The notes: a model not told the origin generated them from the letters alone. A stretch of 64,000 nt of DNA from Pseudomonas sp. PDM18 (GCF_014852585.1 NZ_JACVBX010000001.1:744001-808000); one strand, 5' to 3'; numbered from the stretch's first letter, positions 8,012-17,947 are shown. Made by a program: numbers and translations.

Positions 8012-9406
8012 TCAGGCACGGCTGGCGACGCTGCCCTGCTCTTTCGGAGCCAGATTTTTAGGAGCAAGGTTCAGCGCGTAGTACAGCACCGTCAGCAGCA
8101 CCAGGAACGCCGGGCCGATGTACAGCGCGATGCGGGTGTCCTCGAAGAAGGCCATGAGCACCACCACCAGCACCAGGAAGGCCATGGCGAGGTAGGAGCT
8201 GAGCGGGTACAGCCACATCCTGAACTGCAGTTTGCCGGCTTCGGCGGCGGAGAGGCCGCGGCGGAATTTCAGCTGCGCCAGCAGGATCATCGCCCAGGTC
8301 CAGATCGCACCGAAGGTGGCGATGGATGTCACCCAGGTGAACACCTTCTCGGGTACCAGATAGTTCAGCAGCACGCCCAGCAGCAGCGCGAAGATCGACA
8401 GCAGCAGCGCATTGCGCGGCACGCCGCCCTTCGAGGTCTTGGCGAACACGGCCGGCGCCTGGCCATGCTGGGCGAGGCTGTAGAGCATGCGGCCGGTGCT
8501 GAAGATGCCACCGTTGCAGGACGACAGCGCGGCGGTGATCACCACGAAGTTGATGATGCCGGCGGCGGTCTTGATGCCCATGCGCTCGAAGGTCATCACG
8601 AAGGGGCTGCCCTGGGTGCCGATCTCGTTCCACGGGTAGATCGACATGATCACGAACAGCGCGCCCACGTAGAACAGCAGGATGCGCCAGAACACCGAGT
8701 TGATCGCACCGGGGATGGTCTTCTGCGGGTTCTTCGCTTCACCGGCGGTGAGGCCGATCATCTCCACGCCCAGGTAGGCGAACATCACCATCTGCAGCGA
8801 CATCAGCACGCCGGTGATGCCGTGGGGCATGAAGCCGCCGTTGCTCCACAGGTTGGAGATGCCGGTGGCGATGCCACCGTTGCCCAGGCCGAAGAAGATC
8901 ATGCCGGCGCCGGCCAGGATCATGGCGACGATGGTGACGATCTTGATCAGCGCGAACCAGAACTCGAATTCACCGAAGGCGCGCACGGCGATGAGGTTGA
9001 TGGTGCCCATGCTCGCCAGCGCGGCCAGTGCCCAGATCCAGCGCGGCACGTCAGGGAACCAGATGCCCATGTAGATGGCCACCGCGGTGATTTCCGCGAC
9101 GCAGGTCACCAGCCAGAGGAACCAGTAGTTCCAGCCGGTCAGGTAGCCGGCCAGCGGGCCGAGGTAGTCCTGCGCGTAGCGGGCGAAGGAGCCGGCCACC
9201 GGATTGTGCACGGCCATCTCGCCGAGGGCGCGCATGATCACGAGGATGGCGAGACCGCCGATGATGTAGGAGAGCATGATGGCCGGGCCGGCCATCTGGA
9301 TGGCCTTGGCGGAGCCAAGGAACAGGCCGACGCCGATGCAGGCGCCCAGGGCCATGAGACGGATGTGCCGCTCGTTGAGATCCCTTTGGAGATCGTGGGA
9401 CGACAT
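8012..9406 (-). CDS. APC-family amino-acid permease, ProY/GabP type
   Basis: The 464-residue protein has about twelve hydrophobic segments. It opens with the APC/AAT signature: DLNERHIRLMALGACIGVGL then FLGSAKAIQMAGPAIMLSYI. The LGEMAVHNPVAGSFARYA motif and the TAGEAKNPQKTIPGAIN motif are conserved in bacterial amino-acid:H+ symporters. It is an inner-membrane importer, most likely for proline or another neutral amino acid. In P. aeruginosa a similar permease gene neighbours the PBP-like gene that is also nearby here. It is transcribed alone and convergent with the isomerase. Confidence 0.87.
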   Translation of the reverse strand: MSSHDLQRDLNERHIRLMALGACIGVGLFLGSAKAIQMAGPAIMLSYIIGGLAILVIMRALGEMAVHNPVAGSFARYAQDYLGPLAGYLTGWNYWFLWLVTCVAEITAVAIYMGIWFPDVPRWIWALAALASMGTINLIAVRAFGEFEFWFALIKIVTIVAMILAGAGMIFFGLGNGGIATGISNLWSNGGFMPHGITGVLMSLQMVMFAYLGVEMIGLTAGEAKNPQKTIPGAINSVFWRILLFYVGALFVIMSIYPWNEIGTQGSPFVMTFERMGIKTAAGIINFVVITAALSSCNGGIFSTGRMLYSLAQHGQAPAVFAKTSKGGVPRNALLLSIFALLLGVLLNYLVPEKVFTWVTSIATFGAIWTWAMILLAQLKFRRGLSAAEAGKLQFRMWLYPLSSYLAMAFLVLVVVLMAFFEDTRIALYIGPAFLVLLTVLYYALNLAPKNLAPKEQGSVASRA

Positions 9407-9731
9407 GGTGATGCAACCTCATTTTGTTCTTGGGAGTAATCAGCTGCGGACTCTGAGTGCAGTCAGGGTGCGGAACCACCGGAAAGGCTTCGCCACCGCG
9501 CCGGGAGGCACGGAGAGAGAAGTGTCTGGCAGTTCCAGGACGGCACACCGGAAGAGGCTGCCCGCTCTTGTGAAGCGGACGTGGGCATTGCGGGAGGACC
9601 ACGGCTGAGGTCGCGGGCGAGTGTTACACAAGTGTGTAGGAAACGTCTGCACCACCAAGGTGCAATGTGACCAAAGGAATAGCGGCGTATCGCCACATCC
9701 ACGCGCCCGGCCAGGGCCGTTTTAGAGCGGT
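9407..9731. other. intergenic region upstream of permease, with a short palindrome
   Basis: No gene was seen. A palindrome TACACAAGTGTGTA (9625-9638) lies about 220 bases before the permease start and is a possible operator. Apart from that the sequence looks unstructured. Confidence 0.5.
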
Positions 9732-10409
9732 TCAGCCCGCCAGCGGCTGCAGTTCCAGCAACAGCGAGCAGGCCTGGCCGGTGCCCGGATGGCGCGGTTC
9801 GCGCAGCTGCCGCAAACGCCAGCCGCTGGCGGCCAGCAGCGCCAGCCAGGACTCCAGGGTGCGGAAGAACCAGGGCATCGGTGAGTGGAACTCGCCACCG
9901 AATGCGGCGAAGGTTTCCAGGCGCCAGCCATCGGCATAGGGCTCGTCGCCGCAGGCGGTCCAGGGGTGAACGGTCTGGATCAGCAGCCGCCCGCCGGGGT
10001 TGAGCCGCTCACGCAATGCGCCGAGCAACGGCGCGATGGACTCATCGAGTAGCGCGAAGTTGCAGACCAGCACGTCGAACTGGCCCAGGCTGCTGCCGGA
10101 CTCGATCAGCGCCACGTAATCCATCACCTCGAAGCGCCCCTCGCCTGCAGCCTGCGCCGAATCGATCAGTGGCGCCGAGGCATCCACGCCGACGCACTCG
10201 CTGCCCCGCTCCGCCAGCGCGCGACACAACCAGCCTTCGCCGCAGCCGATATCGAGCACGCGCCGCGCTGGGCCATCGGCGATAGCGCCGAGGATCGCTG
10301 CGTCAGTGACCAGCCGCCGGCTTTCGATACGCTGCTCGCGCACCGCACGGGTCCAGGCATCGGCGTTGGTCTGCCAGCTCTGGCGGATTCGGGCGTCGTG
10401 ATCGGTCAT
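9732..10409 (-). CDS. class I SAM-dependent methyltransferase
   Basis: The 225-residue protein carries the SAM-binding motif I VLDIGCGEGWLCRALAERG, motif post-I CVGVDASAPLID, and the later FDVLVCNFALLDE and LNPGGRLLIQTVHP segments of a class I (Rossmann) methyltransferase. The N-terminal RQSWQTNADAWTRAVRE helix is typical of the UbiE/small-molecule group. The start ATG at 10409 has GGAGCA just upstream. The substrate is unknown, and neighbours give no pathway context. Confidence 0.88.
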   Translation of the reverse strand: MTDHDARIRQSWQTNADAWTRAVREQRIESRRLVTDAAILGAIADGPARRVLDIGCGEGWLCRALAERGSECVGVDASAPLIDSAQAAGEGRFEVMDYVALIESGSSLGQFDVLVCNFALLDESIAPLLGALRERLNPGGRLLIQTVHPWTACGDEPYADGWRLETFAAFGGEFHSPMPWFFRTLESWLALLAASGWRLRQLREPRHPGTGQACSLLLELQPLAG

Positions 10410-10453
10410 GGTCTGCTCCGTGCGATCGCGCGCATGGCGCGCATGGCGCGCTC

Positions 10454-10723
10454 CTACAAAGGCTTCAACACCTTGGGCACCGCCAACCCCTTGGGTGGCG
10501 GCGTCTGCGGCAGCGCTTCACGGCAGCCGGCGTCACGGAACGGCCCGCCGATCTTCTGCCAGCCACTGCCCGGCGACGTCTGCTGGCAGGTGTAGGCGCC
10601 ATCGAGCTTGCTCTGCCAGCGGTAGAACGGCATGGGCGCCGCCTGGGCGCTCAAGGACGCCAGCAGCAGCGCTGCCAGAGGCAGAACACGGGGCAGGCTG
10701 CAAGGCAGAAAAGGCGAACGCAT
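10454..10723 (-). CDS. small secreted hypothetical protein
   Basis: An 89-residue protein opens with a clear signal peptide (MRSPFLPCSLPRVLPLAALL then LASLSAQAAP). It matures into a short domain with two cysteines: FYRWQSKLDGAYTCQQTSPG and GGPFRDAGCREALPQ. The ATG at 10723 has AGGAA upstream with about ten-base spacing; an alternative TTG lies two codons earlier. It is separated from the methyltransferase by 44 bases and may be co-transcribed. The two cysteines could form a disulphide in the periplasm. I do not recognise a family. Confidence 0.65.
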   Translation of the reverse strand: MRSPFLPCSLPRVLPLAALLLASLSAQAAPMPFYRWQSKLDGAYTCQQTSPGSGWQKIGGPFRDAGCREALPQTPPPKGLAVPKVLKPL

Positions 10724-10953
10724 GGGCAAGGGTTCCTGTCGAAGTCAGTACATTGCACCTGCTGGCCGTCGGCAAATCAATCCGCACGGCCATGAACGGT
10801 GCCAGCCGGTGCGCAGTTTTTTTGCCGCCGACTACGCTGGAAGTTAGGAAAGCCGCGGGGGAAGCGGGTTTCGCGGCGCCAGGATGGCGCCGGCCATCAC
10901 GTGGGCGGAGTCCGCTACCTGGGCTGTCGTACAAGCAAGGGCGGGGCGTGAAG

Positions 10954-13900
10954 ATGGGCAACTCGAAGCATTCCGGTACGCAAGTGGCAGGTCAACCGGG
11001 AAGTCTGGGGCCCGGCCTTTCCCCGCAGAAAGTGCATCACCACCGTTTCCTCATCCTCTTCCTCTTTCTCCTGCCGTTGCTGGCCGCCATGGGCGCGGCG
11101 CTGCTCTATGAAGCGCGCACCTCCAAGCTGCAGGCGCGCGAGCTGGCACGCTACGCCACCGGGCTGACCTGGAGCCTGGAACAGGGCGGCACCGGCGACG
11201 TGGTCTATCCCCAGGGCGGCCCCTTCGACCGGCGCCTGGGTTACCAGCAGCTGCCGAGCTTCCTCGGCCGCTTGCACGAGCGCAATTTCGTCACTCTGAG
11301 CCAGGCGCGCTTCTCCGATCCGCTGATGCAGTACACCAGCCACGGCATGTTCCCGCCCTACCCGGAGAAGGCCCAGGCCGGCGTCGACATCGCCGACTGC
11401 CGCGGCCTGCCGATCTACAACTTCCGCTACCCGCAGCGGCTCTACGCCAACTTCGAGAGCATCTCGCCGGCCATCGTCAACAGCCTGCTGTACATCGAGA
11501 ACCGCGATCTGCTCGACCCCGACCGTCCCTACCTGAACCCGGCCATCGACTGGAGCCGCTTCACCCAGGCTTCGGTGGCGCAGGTGGGCAAGCTGGTCGG
11601 CCTGGGCAATCACGCGCCCGGCGGCAGCACCCTCGCCACGCAGATCGAGAAGTACCGCCACTCCGAGGACGGCCGCACCAACTCCATCACCGACAAGCTG
11701 CGGCAGATGGCTTCGGCCAGCGTGCGCACCTACCAGAACGGCGCGGAGAATATGGCCGCGCGGCGCAACGTCGCCCTCACCTACCTGAACTCCGTGCCGC
11801 TTTCGGCGCAGCCCGGTTACGGCGAAGTCAGTGGCCTGCCGGACGGGCTGTGGATCTGGTACGGCGCCGACTACCAGCAGGTCAACAAGCTGCTCAACGC
11901 CCCGCCCGGCTCCGGCGCCGAACTGGCCGCCCAGGGCAAGGCGCTGCGCCAGGTGGTGTCGCTGATGATCGCCCACCGCCGGCCGTCCTGGTACCTGGCG
12001 CGCGGCCGAGAACAGCTCGCCGTGCTGACCGACAGCTACCTGCGCCTGCTGGCGCAGAACAACGTGATCGCCCCCGAACTGCGCGACGCCGCACTCAAGC
12101 AGAAGCTTACGTTCCGCGATCCGCGCAGCGAGCCGAGCTTCACCCCGCTGGAGAACAACAAGGGCATCGGTCTGGCCCGCACCCGCCTGGCCGGCATGCT
12201 CGATGTGCCGCTGTATGACCTCGACCGCTTCGACATGAGCTTCACCACCACCCTGCAGCATGAGTTGCAGGAGCAGGTCACCGGTTACCTGCGGCATCTG
12301 TCCGACCCGGAATTCGCCGAGCAGATCGGCCTGTTCGGCGAGCACCTGCTGTCCAAGGACAAGACCAGAGACGTGCGCTACAGCTTCACCCTCTTCGAGC
12401 GCACTCCCAGCGGCAACCGCGTGCGCGTGCAGACCGACAGCACCGAGCAACCCTTTGACATCAACGAAGGCAGCAAGCTGGAACTGGGCTCCACCGCCAA
12501 GCTGCGCGTGCTTTCCACCTACCTGGAAACCATCGCCGACCTGCACCAGCTGTACGCTCCGATGAGCGTGGCGGAGCTGAAGAAGGTGCCGGTGGAGCCG
12601 CTGGATTTCCTTACCCGCTGGTCCATCGACTACCTGATCACCGCCAAGGACCGCGACCTGCCGGACATGCTCGCCGCCGCGCTGCAGCGCAAGTATTCCG
12701 CCAGCCCCTACGAGAGCTTCTTCACCGGCGGCGGCATCCACACCTTCAGCAACTTCCGCAAGGAAGACAACGGCCGCATCCCGACCCTGCAGGACGCCCT
12801 GCGCGAGTCGATCAACCTGCCCTTCGTGCGCCTGCTGCGCGACCTGGTGCGTCACGACATCTACGCCAACGAGGGCAGCAAGGTCGCCGTGCTCGCCGAC
12901 GACAAGGACCCGCGCCGGCAGGACTACCTCGACCGCTTCGTCGACAAGGAAAGCCAGGTCTACCTGCTGCGCTTCTGGCAGAAGTACAAGGGCAAGGACA
13001 ACGACGCGCGCCTGAGCACCTTCCTCGACGGCCTGCGCGCCTGGCCGGTGCGGCTGGCGGCGATCCACCGCTACCTGCAGCCGCAGGCGGATGTCCCGAC
13101 CTTCGCCGCCTTCCTGCAGGATCGCCTGAAGCAGGGCAAGTACGCCGGCGACAAGCTCACCGACAAGCGCATCGAGGACCTCTACACCCGCTACGGGCCG
13201 GGCGCCTTCAACCTCAACGACCAGGGCTACGTGGCCCGCGTGCACCCGCTGGAACTCTGGCTGCTGGGCTACCTGCAACGCCAGCCGGCAGCGACCTTCG
13301 CCGACGCCGTGGCCGCCAGCAGCGCCGAGCGCAAGGAAGTCTATGGCTGGCTGTTCAAGTCGCGGCACAAGTACGCCCGCGACAAGCGCATCCGCATCAT
13401 GCTGGAGGTGGAAGCCTTCCTCGACCTGCATGAACAGTGGAAGCGCCTGGGCTACCCGTTCGACCACCTGGTGCCATCGCTGGCCACCGCGCTGGGCAGC
13501 TCGGGCGACCGCCCGGCGGCGCTGGCGGAGCTGATGGGGATCATCCTCAACGATGGCGTGCGCCTGCCGACCCTGCGCATCGACAGCCTGCACTTCGCCG
13601 CCGCCACACCCTATGAAGTCACCCTCGGCCCGGAATCCGGCAATGGCCGCCAGGTGATGCGCTCGGAAGTGGCCCAGGCCCTGCGCACGGCGCTATCCCA
13701 GGTGGTGGATGCGGGCACTGCGCGGCGTCTGTCCGGCACCTTCAAGCTGGCTGATGGCAATGCACTGGTGATGGGCGGCAAGACCGGCACCGGCGACAAC
13801 CGCATCGAGAGCGTCACCCGCAGTGGCTGGGTGAAGAGTTCGAAGGCGATGAACCGCACGGCGACCTTCGTCTTCTACATCGGCCCGCGCCACTTCGGCA

Positions 13901-14070
13901 CGCTCACCGCCTACGTGGCGGGCAGCGAGTCGGACGGCTTCAAGTTCACCTCGGCGCTACCGGTGCAAGTGCTCAAGGGCATGGCGCCGCTGCTGACCAG
14001 CTACCTGGAACCGGGGATCAGCACCGGCTGCCAGGAGCGGCTGGACAATCTGCGGGTGAGTTGGCGCTGA
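10954..14070 (+). CDS. bifunctional penicillin-binding-protein-like glycosyltransferase/transpeptidase
   Basis: About 1,038 residues, with one N-terminal membrane anchor (about 29-52). A GT51-like transglycosylase region follows: SLLYIENRDLLD replaces the usual EDxxFxxHxG, and GGSTLATQIEKY starts at about residue 223. A penicillin-binding domain has S513-T-A-K, a later ESIN motif and KTGTG at about 943. GTG at 10948 (AAGG seven bases upstream) is an alternative start two codons earlier. It is the same type as a PAO1 protein beside the permease. The divergent motif 1 makes it uncertain whether glycosyltransfer is classical; it may be a specialised peptidoglycan enzyme. Confidence 0.8.
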   Translation: MGNSKHSGTQVAGQPGSLGPGLSPQKVHHHRFLILFLFLLPLLAAMGAALLYEARTSKLQARELARYATGLTWSLEQGGTGDVVYPQGGPFDRRLGYQQLPSFLGRLHERNFVTLSQARFSDPLMQYTSHGMFPPYPEKAQAGVDIADCRGLPIYNFRYPQRLYANFESISPAIVNSLLYIENRDLLDPDRPYLNPAIDWSRFTQASVAQVGKLVGLGNHAPGGSTLATQIEKYRHSEDGRTNSITDKLRQMASASVRTYQNGAENMAARRNVALTYLNSVPLSAQPGYGEVSGLPDGLWIWYGADYQQVNKLLNAPPGSGAELAAQGKALRQVVSLMIAHRRPSWYLARGREQLAVLTDSYLRLLAQNNVIAPELRDAALKQKLTFRDPRSEPSFTPLENNKGIGLARTRLAGMLDVPLYDLDRFDMSFTTTLQHELQEQVTGYLRHLSDPEFAEQIGLFGEHLLSKDKTRDVRYSFTLFERTPSGNRVRVQTDSTEQPFDINEGSKLELGSTAKLRVLSTYLETIADLHQLYAPMSVAELKKVPVEPLDFLTRWSIDYLITAKDRDLPDMLAAALQRKYSASPYESFFTGGGIHTFSNFRKEDNGRIPTLQDALRESINLPFVRLLRDLVRHDIYANEGSKVAVLADDKDPRRQDYLDRFVDKESQVYLLRFWQKYKGKDNDARLSTFLDGLRAWPVRLAAIHRYLQPQADVPTFAAFLQDRLKQGKYAGDKLTDKRIEDLYTRYGPGAFNLNDQGYVARVHPLELWLLGYLQRQPAATFADAVAASSAERKEVYGWLFKSRHKYARDKRIRIMLEVEAFLDLHEQWKRLGYPFDHLVPSLATALGSSGDRPAALAELMGIILNDGVRLPTLRIDSLHFAAATPYEVTLGPESGNGRQVMRSEVAQALRTALSQVVDAGTARRLSGTFKLADGNALVMGGKTGTGDNRIESVTRSGWVKSSKAMNRTATFVFYIGPRHFGTLTAYVAGSESDGFKFTSALPVQVLKGMAPLLTSYLEPGISTGCQERLDNLRVSWR

Positions 14071-14160
14071 GCCAGGAGGCGGGACTGTCGTAGATCGCAT
14101 ACACCGGCGCTCCTACAAAATCTCCGTGCTCGCCGGCCGCCCCCTACGCACGCCCCGCCA

Positions 14161-14382
14161 TCAGATACTCTGCACGCTCTTCACGTACAGCGCCTCGACC
14201 TGCTCCCGCGCCCACGGCGTGCGGCGCAGGAAGGTCAGGCTGGACTTGATGCTCGGGTCGTTCTTGAAGCAGCGCACGTCGATGCGCTTGGCCAGCCCGT
14301 CCCAGCCGTACTGCGCCACCAGCTGGTTGAGGATGGCTTCCAGGGTCACGCCATGCAGCGGGTTCTTCGGTTTGTCGTTCAT
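14161..14382 (-). CDS. VF530-type small DNA-binding protein (DUF2132)
   Basis: The 73-residue protein reads [20 protein letters not shown], then [16 protein letters not shown] and [18 protein letters not shown]. This is the conserved core of the VF530/DUF2132 family, a small helical fold proposed to bind DNA. The ATG at 14382 is chosen because conservation begins there; longer readings add an unconserved tail. The physiological role is unknown. It lies between the PBP-like gene (convergent) and the SugE-type exporter. Confidence 0.85.
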   Translation of the reverse strand: MNDKPKNPLHGVTLEAILNQLVAQYGWDGLAKRIDVRCFKNDPSIKSSLTFLRRTPWAREQVEALYVKSVQSI

Positions 14383-14441
14383 CTTCGGTGCCGTCGTGGA
14401 GAATGCGCGGCACCTTACCATCAAGCATCAGCCACAGGCGA

Positions 14442-14750
14442 TCAGGCCCGCAACCCGGCCACGCCCCCCACGATCAGGGCGACCGACGCCAGCTTGGTCA
14501 GGGTCAGCGCCTCGCCCAGCAGGACGAAGCCGAAGAATACCGTCCCCAGCGTGCCGATGGCCGTCCAGACCGGATAGGCGATGCTCACCGGCAACTGGCG
14601 CATCGCCAGGGTGAGGAAGAAGATCCCGCCGATCACCGCGACCACCGTCACCACGGTCGGCAGCGGTCGGGTGAAGCCTTCGGCGTACTTCATCGACACC
14701 GCGAACATCACCTCGAACACCGCCGCCACCATCAGCATCGCCCAGGCCAT
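14442..14750 (-). CDS. small multidrug-resistance family exporter, SugE/Gdx-like
   Basis: The 102-residue protein has four hydrophobic segments and the essential membrane glutamate (E13, VAAVFEVMFAVSMKY). The EGFTRPLPTVVTV and LPVSIAYPVWTAIGTLG segments match the SugE/Gdx branch better than EmrE. Gdx proteins export guanidinium. Its ATG overlaps the azoR stop codon as TGATG, which predicts translational coupling to azoR. SMR proteins work as dual-topology dimers, and no partner SMR gene is visible. No guanidine riboswitch was seen, so the substrate remains open. Confidence 0.85.
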   Translation of the reverse strand: MAWAMLMVAAVFEVMFAVSMKYAEGFTRPLPTVVTVVAVIGGIFFLTLAMRQLPVSIAYPVWTAIGTLGTVFFGFVLLGEALTLTKLASVALIVGGVAGLRA

Positions 14751-15388
14751 CACGCACGCGCCCACTCGCTCTCGGCGAGATCGGCCAGGGCCTGCTCGGC
14801 CTGTTGATAGGAAGCGCGGAAGGCTTCGGGATTGCCCTCCTCGCCCTCCGCGGCGATCACCTGCACGTCCTCGATGCCGAGGAAACCCAGCGCCACACGC
14901 AGCCAGGTATCGGCGTGGTTCATCCATTCCAGCTCGCCGCCCGGCCCCATGCCGGCGCCGCCGCGGCTGGTGACGATCAGCGCCTTGCGCCCCTTGAGCA
15001 GCGGTTCGTATTCCGCCTCCCCGTCCTTCAGGTGCAGGTCGAAGGTGCGGCCGATGCGGACGATCTGGTCGACCCAGGCCTTCAGCCCGCTGGGCACGCT
15101 GAAGTTGTACATGGGCGTGGAGATCACCAGCAGGTCGTGGGCGAGCAGTTCATTCACCAGCTCCTCGCTCAGCGCCAGCTCGGCCTGCAACTCGGCCGGG
15201 CGATGCTCTCGCTGCGGGTGGAAGGCGGCGGCGATGAAGCCTTCGCTGACGTGGGGCAGATCGGCACGGCCGACCTCGCGGCGGGTGAGTTGCGCCTGCG
15301 GCAGCGCGGCGAGAAAGCCCTCGGCCAGGCGACGGGAATGCGAGCGGTCGGCGCGGGGGCTGGCGTGAATGGCGAGAATCCTGTTCAT
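14750..15388 (-). CDS. azoR: FMN-dependent NADH-azoreductase
   Basis: The 212-residue flavodoxin-fold protein starts [20 protein letters not shown], giving the FMN phosphate loop. It has the family motifs [20 protein letters not shown] (FMN-binding MPMYNF-like) and [20 protein letters not shown]. Length fits AzoR/AcpD. The enzyme reduces quinones and azo dyes with NAD(P)H. The gene heads a coupled pair with the SugE-like exporter and is divergent from a LysR regulator 139 bases away, which probably controls it. Confidence 0.92.
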   Translation of the reverse strand: MNRILAIHASPRADRSHSRRLAEGFLAALPQAQLTRREVGRADLPHVSEGFIAAAFHPQREHRPAELQAELALSEELVNELLAHDLLVISTPMYNFSVPSGLKAWVDQIVRIGRTFDLHLKDGEAEYEPLLKGRKALIVTSRGGAGMGPGGELEWMNHADTWLRVALGFLGIEDVQVIAAEGEEGNPEAFRASYQQAEQALADLAESEWARA

Positions 15389-15527
15389 CTGTCGTTCCTT
15401 GCTGAAGGTGTACACTGCGGAAGCCCTGATTGGCCTCCTGTTGCCGCCTAAGCTATTTCCAGCCGTATTGCCGGACAACTGAGGGGATTTCCTTCCAGAT
15501 GAATTCAACTCATCCATGGAGCGCACC

Positions 15528-16442
15528 ATGTTCGCCAACCTGCCGCTTCCCGCCCTGCGCACCTTCGAATCCGCCGCGCGCCAGCTGAGCTTCAAGGCCG
15601 CCGCCCAGGAGCTCGCCGTCACGCCCACGGCGGTGTCCCACCAGGTGCGCGCGCTGGAGGAATGGTTGGGCCTGCCGCTGTTCGAGCGCCTGCCACGCCA
15701 GGTGCGCCTGACCGAAGCCGGTGAGCGGCTGTTCCGCAGCCTGCATGGCGCGCTACTGGAGGTATCGCAATCGGTGGACAGCCTGCGCCCGCAGCGCAGC
15801 GCCAGCAGCCTGACGATCTCCACCACCCCGGCCTTCGCCGCGCTGTGGCTGGTGCCGCGCCTGGGGCGCTTCTACGCGCGCTACCCGCACATCCGCCTGC
15901 GCCTGGACAGCCAGTGCGAACTGCTCGACCTGCAGCAGGACGCCAGCGTCGACCTGGCGATCCGCTACGGCTTCGGCGACTACCCGCGCATGCACAGCCA
16001 GTTCCTGCTGGCGGAGCGCTTCGCCGTCTATGGCGCGCCGGCACTGGTGGCCACCGCCGACGTGGAAGTACCGGAGATGATCAGCGTGCGCTGGCACAAC
16101 TCCGAGCTCTACGAGCGCGGCTGGAAGGCCTGGTGCCAGGTGGCCGGCGAGCAATGCCTGCTGGCCCAGGCAGTGCAGCGCGAATACGACGAGGAGTTCT
16201 ACGCCCTGCAGGCGGCCATCGCCGGGCAGGGGCTGGTGCTGGCCAGTTCGCTGCTGGTGTCCGAGAGCGTGGAGAAAGGCCTGCTGGTGCCCTACCGCCC
16301 GGAAATCAACGTGCCCGGCGCCAGCTACACCGCGCTCTGCGTGCCGGGCCGCGAGCGCCACCCGCCGGTGCGCGCGTTCCTCGACTGGCTGGCCGAGGAA
16401 GCCGCGCAAGCCGCCGACCCGCTGATCGACAACGCTGCCTGA
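15528..16442 (+). CDS. LysR-family transcriptional regulator, GcvA-like
   Basis: Starting at ATG 15528 (GGAG six bases upstream) gives 304 residues; an ATG four codons earlier has no ribosome-binding site. The N-terminal winged HTH reads [20 protein letters not shown], then [20 protein letters not shown] and [16 protein letters not shown], typical of the GcvA/AmpR branch. A substrate-binding domain follows from about residue 90. It is divergent from azoR-sugE and most likely regulates that operon. The effector is unknown. Confidence 0.9.
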   Translation: MFANLPLPALRTFESAARQLSFKAAAQELAVTPTAVSHQVRALEEWLGLPLFERLPRQVRLTEAGERLFRSLHGALLEVSQSVDSLRPQRSASSLTISTTPAFAALWLVPRLGRFYARYPHIRLRLDSQCELLDLQQDASVDLAIRYGFGDYPRMHSQFLLAERFAVYGAPALVATADVEVPEMISVRWHNSELYERGWKAWCQVAGEQCLLAQAVQREYDEEFYALQAAIAGQGLVLASSLLVSESVEKGLLVPYRPEINVPGASYTALCVPGRERHPPVRAFLDWLAEEAAQAADPLIDNAA

Positions 16443-16601
16443 GCCTGCCGCTGCGCCCGCGCAGGGCGGCATTCGCCGTGCGCGATGGGCAACCCGTGGG
16501 TAGAATCAGGCCCGCCGCAACAACAATTCTTCTTTGCCAGGGACACGTCTTTCGCGTGATCCGCAGGCACGGCCTGAGCCCCACTTCACCTCAGGATTCC
16601 C

Positions 16602-17798
16602 ATGACCACCGTGCAAGAAACCCGCTCCGGCAGTTGGCTGAACGTCATTGCCCTGGCCATCGCCGCCTTCATCTTCAACACCACCGAGTTCGTCCCGGTG
16701 GGCCTGCTCAGCGACATCGGCGCGAGCTTCGACATGCGTCCCGAACAGACCGGGCTGATGCTCACGCTCTACGCCTGGGTCGTGTCGCTGGCCTCGCTGC
16801 CGCTGATGCAGCTGACCCGCAACATGGAACGCCGGCGCCTGCTGGTGGTGATCTTCTGCCTGTTCATCGTCAGCCACGTGCTCTCGGGCTTCGCCTGGAA
16901 CTTCACGGTGCTGATGATCAGCCGCTTCGGCATCGCCTTCGCCCACGCGGTGTTCTGGTCGATTACCGCGTCGCTCGCGGTGCGTGTGGCGCCGCCGGGC
17001 CAACAGGCGAAAGCCCTCGGCCTGCTGGCCACCGGGACCATCCTGGCGATGGTGCTGGGCATCCCGCTGGGCCGCGTGCTGGGCGAAGCGATGGGCTGGC
17101 GCACCACCTTCCTGGCGATTGCCGGCGTCTCGGTGGTCGTGGTGCTCTGGCTGGCCCGCGCGCTGCCGCTGCTGCCGAGCCAGAACTCCGGCTCGCTGCG
17201 CAGCCTGCCGCTGCTGTTGCGCCGCCCGGCGCTGGTGTCGATGTACGTACTCACCGTGCTGGTGATCACTGCGCAGTTCACCGCCTACAGCTACATCGAG
17301 CCGTTCGCCCGCGAGGTCGCCGCACTGGACAGCCACAAGACCACCCTGCTCCTGCTGCTGTTCGGCGGCGCCGGGATGTTCGGCTCGATCCTCTTCAGCC
17401 GCTACAGCGAGCGTTTCCCCCGCGCCTTCCCGTGCCTGGCCATCGCCGTGCTCGGCGGCTCGCTCCTGCTGCTGATGCCGCTGGCCCATTCGCCCACGGC
17501 GCTGCTGGGCCTCAGCCTGTTCTGGGGGGCGGCGATCCTCTGCTTCGGCCTGGCGTTGCAGGCGAAGGTGCTGCAGCTCGCCCATGACGCCACTGACGTG
17601 GCCATGGCGATGTTCTCCGGCCTGTACAACGTCGGCATCGGCGGCGGCGCGTTGCTGGGCAGCCGCGTGGCGGTGGGTATGGGGCTAGAATGGATCGGCT
17701 ACGTCGGTGGCGCGCTGGCGATGGTCGGCCTGCTGCTGTGCCTGTTCGCCTGCTGGCGCTACGCGGTGGCGATGAACGGCGGGCACGCCTCGCACTGA
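16602..17798 (+). CDS. MFS sugar-efflux transporter, SotB-like
   Basis: The 398-residue protein has about twelve transmembrane helices and the SotB/YdeA opening: [20 protein letters not shown] then [20 protein letters not shown], with [17 protein letters not shown] as the inter-helix A-like motif. [20 protein letters not shown] near the C-terminus is also characteristic. This family exports arabinose and other sugars or small drugs by proton antiport. It is 159 bases downstream of the LysR gene on the same strand. A shared bidirectional terminator separates it from putP. Confidence 0.87.
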   Translation: MTTVQETRSGSWLNVIALAIAAFIFNTTEFVPVGLLSDIGASFDMRPEQTGLMLTLYAWVVSLASLPLMQLTRNMERRRLLVVIFCLFIVSHVLSGFAWNFTVLMISRFGIAFAHAVFWSITASLAVRVAPPGQQAKALGLLATGTILAMVLGIPLGRVLGEAMGWRTTFLAIAGVSVVVVLWLARALPLLPSQNSGSLRSLPLLLRRPALVSMYVLTVLVITAQFTAYSYIEPFAREVAALDSHKTTLLLLLFGGAGMFGSILFSRYSERFPRAFPCLAIAVLGGSLLLLMPLAHSPTALLGLSLFWGAAILCFGLALQAKVLQLAHDATDVAMAMFSGLYNVGIGGGALLGSRVAVGMGLEWIGYVGGALAMVGLLLCLFACWRYAVAMNGGHASH

Positions 17799-17814
17799 AA
17801 CATCGGTGTTCCCT

Positions 17815-17865
17815 GTAGGTGCGGGCCATGCCCGCGACCACGCGCATGGCGCGCTCCTACAGGGA
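17815..17865. repeat. short REP-like inverted element
   Basis: Sequence of the type TGTAGGTGCGGGCCATGCCC followed by GCGCATGGCGCGCTCCTACA forms an imperfect hairpin. Related pieces lie at 10430-10460, 27663-27690, 27822-27845, 32838-32870 and 37134-37160. Confidence 0.65.
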
Positions 17866-17895
17866 GACCCGTAGCTCACCCCGATAAGAGAGCCA

Positions 17896-17934
17896 CAAAA
17901 AAGGCCGCGCCCCTCACGGAGCGCGGCCTTTTTC
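17896..17934. terminator. bidirectional intrinsic terminator
   Basis: AAAAAAGGCCGCGC and GCGCGGCCTTTTT flank a CCCTCACGGA loop between the convergent MFS gene and putP. Confidence 0.9.
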
Positions 17935-17947
17935 ATTCAGCGAAGTC

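Noticed and set aside
8465..9439. 324-codon plus-strand frame across the permease gene
   Set aside because: His/Glu/Ala/Gly-rich shadow of a clear APC permease.
10915..13593. 892-codon open frame antisense to the PBP-like gene
   Set aside because: The plus-strand protein has clear PBP motifs; the antisense product is a Val/Ala/Gln/His-rich frame artefact typical of GC-rich DNA.
15845..17587. 580-codon frame spanning LysR and MFS genes
   Set aside because: It covers two real genes in another frame and has no protein-like motifs.
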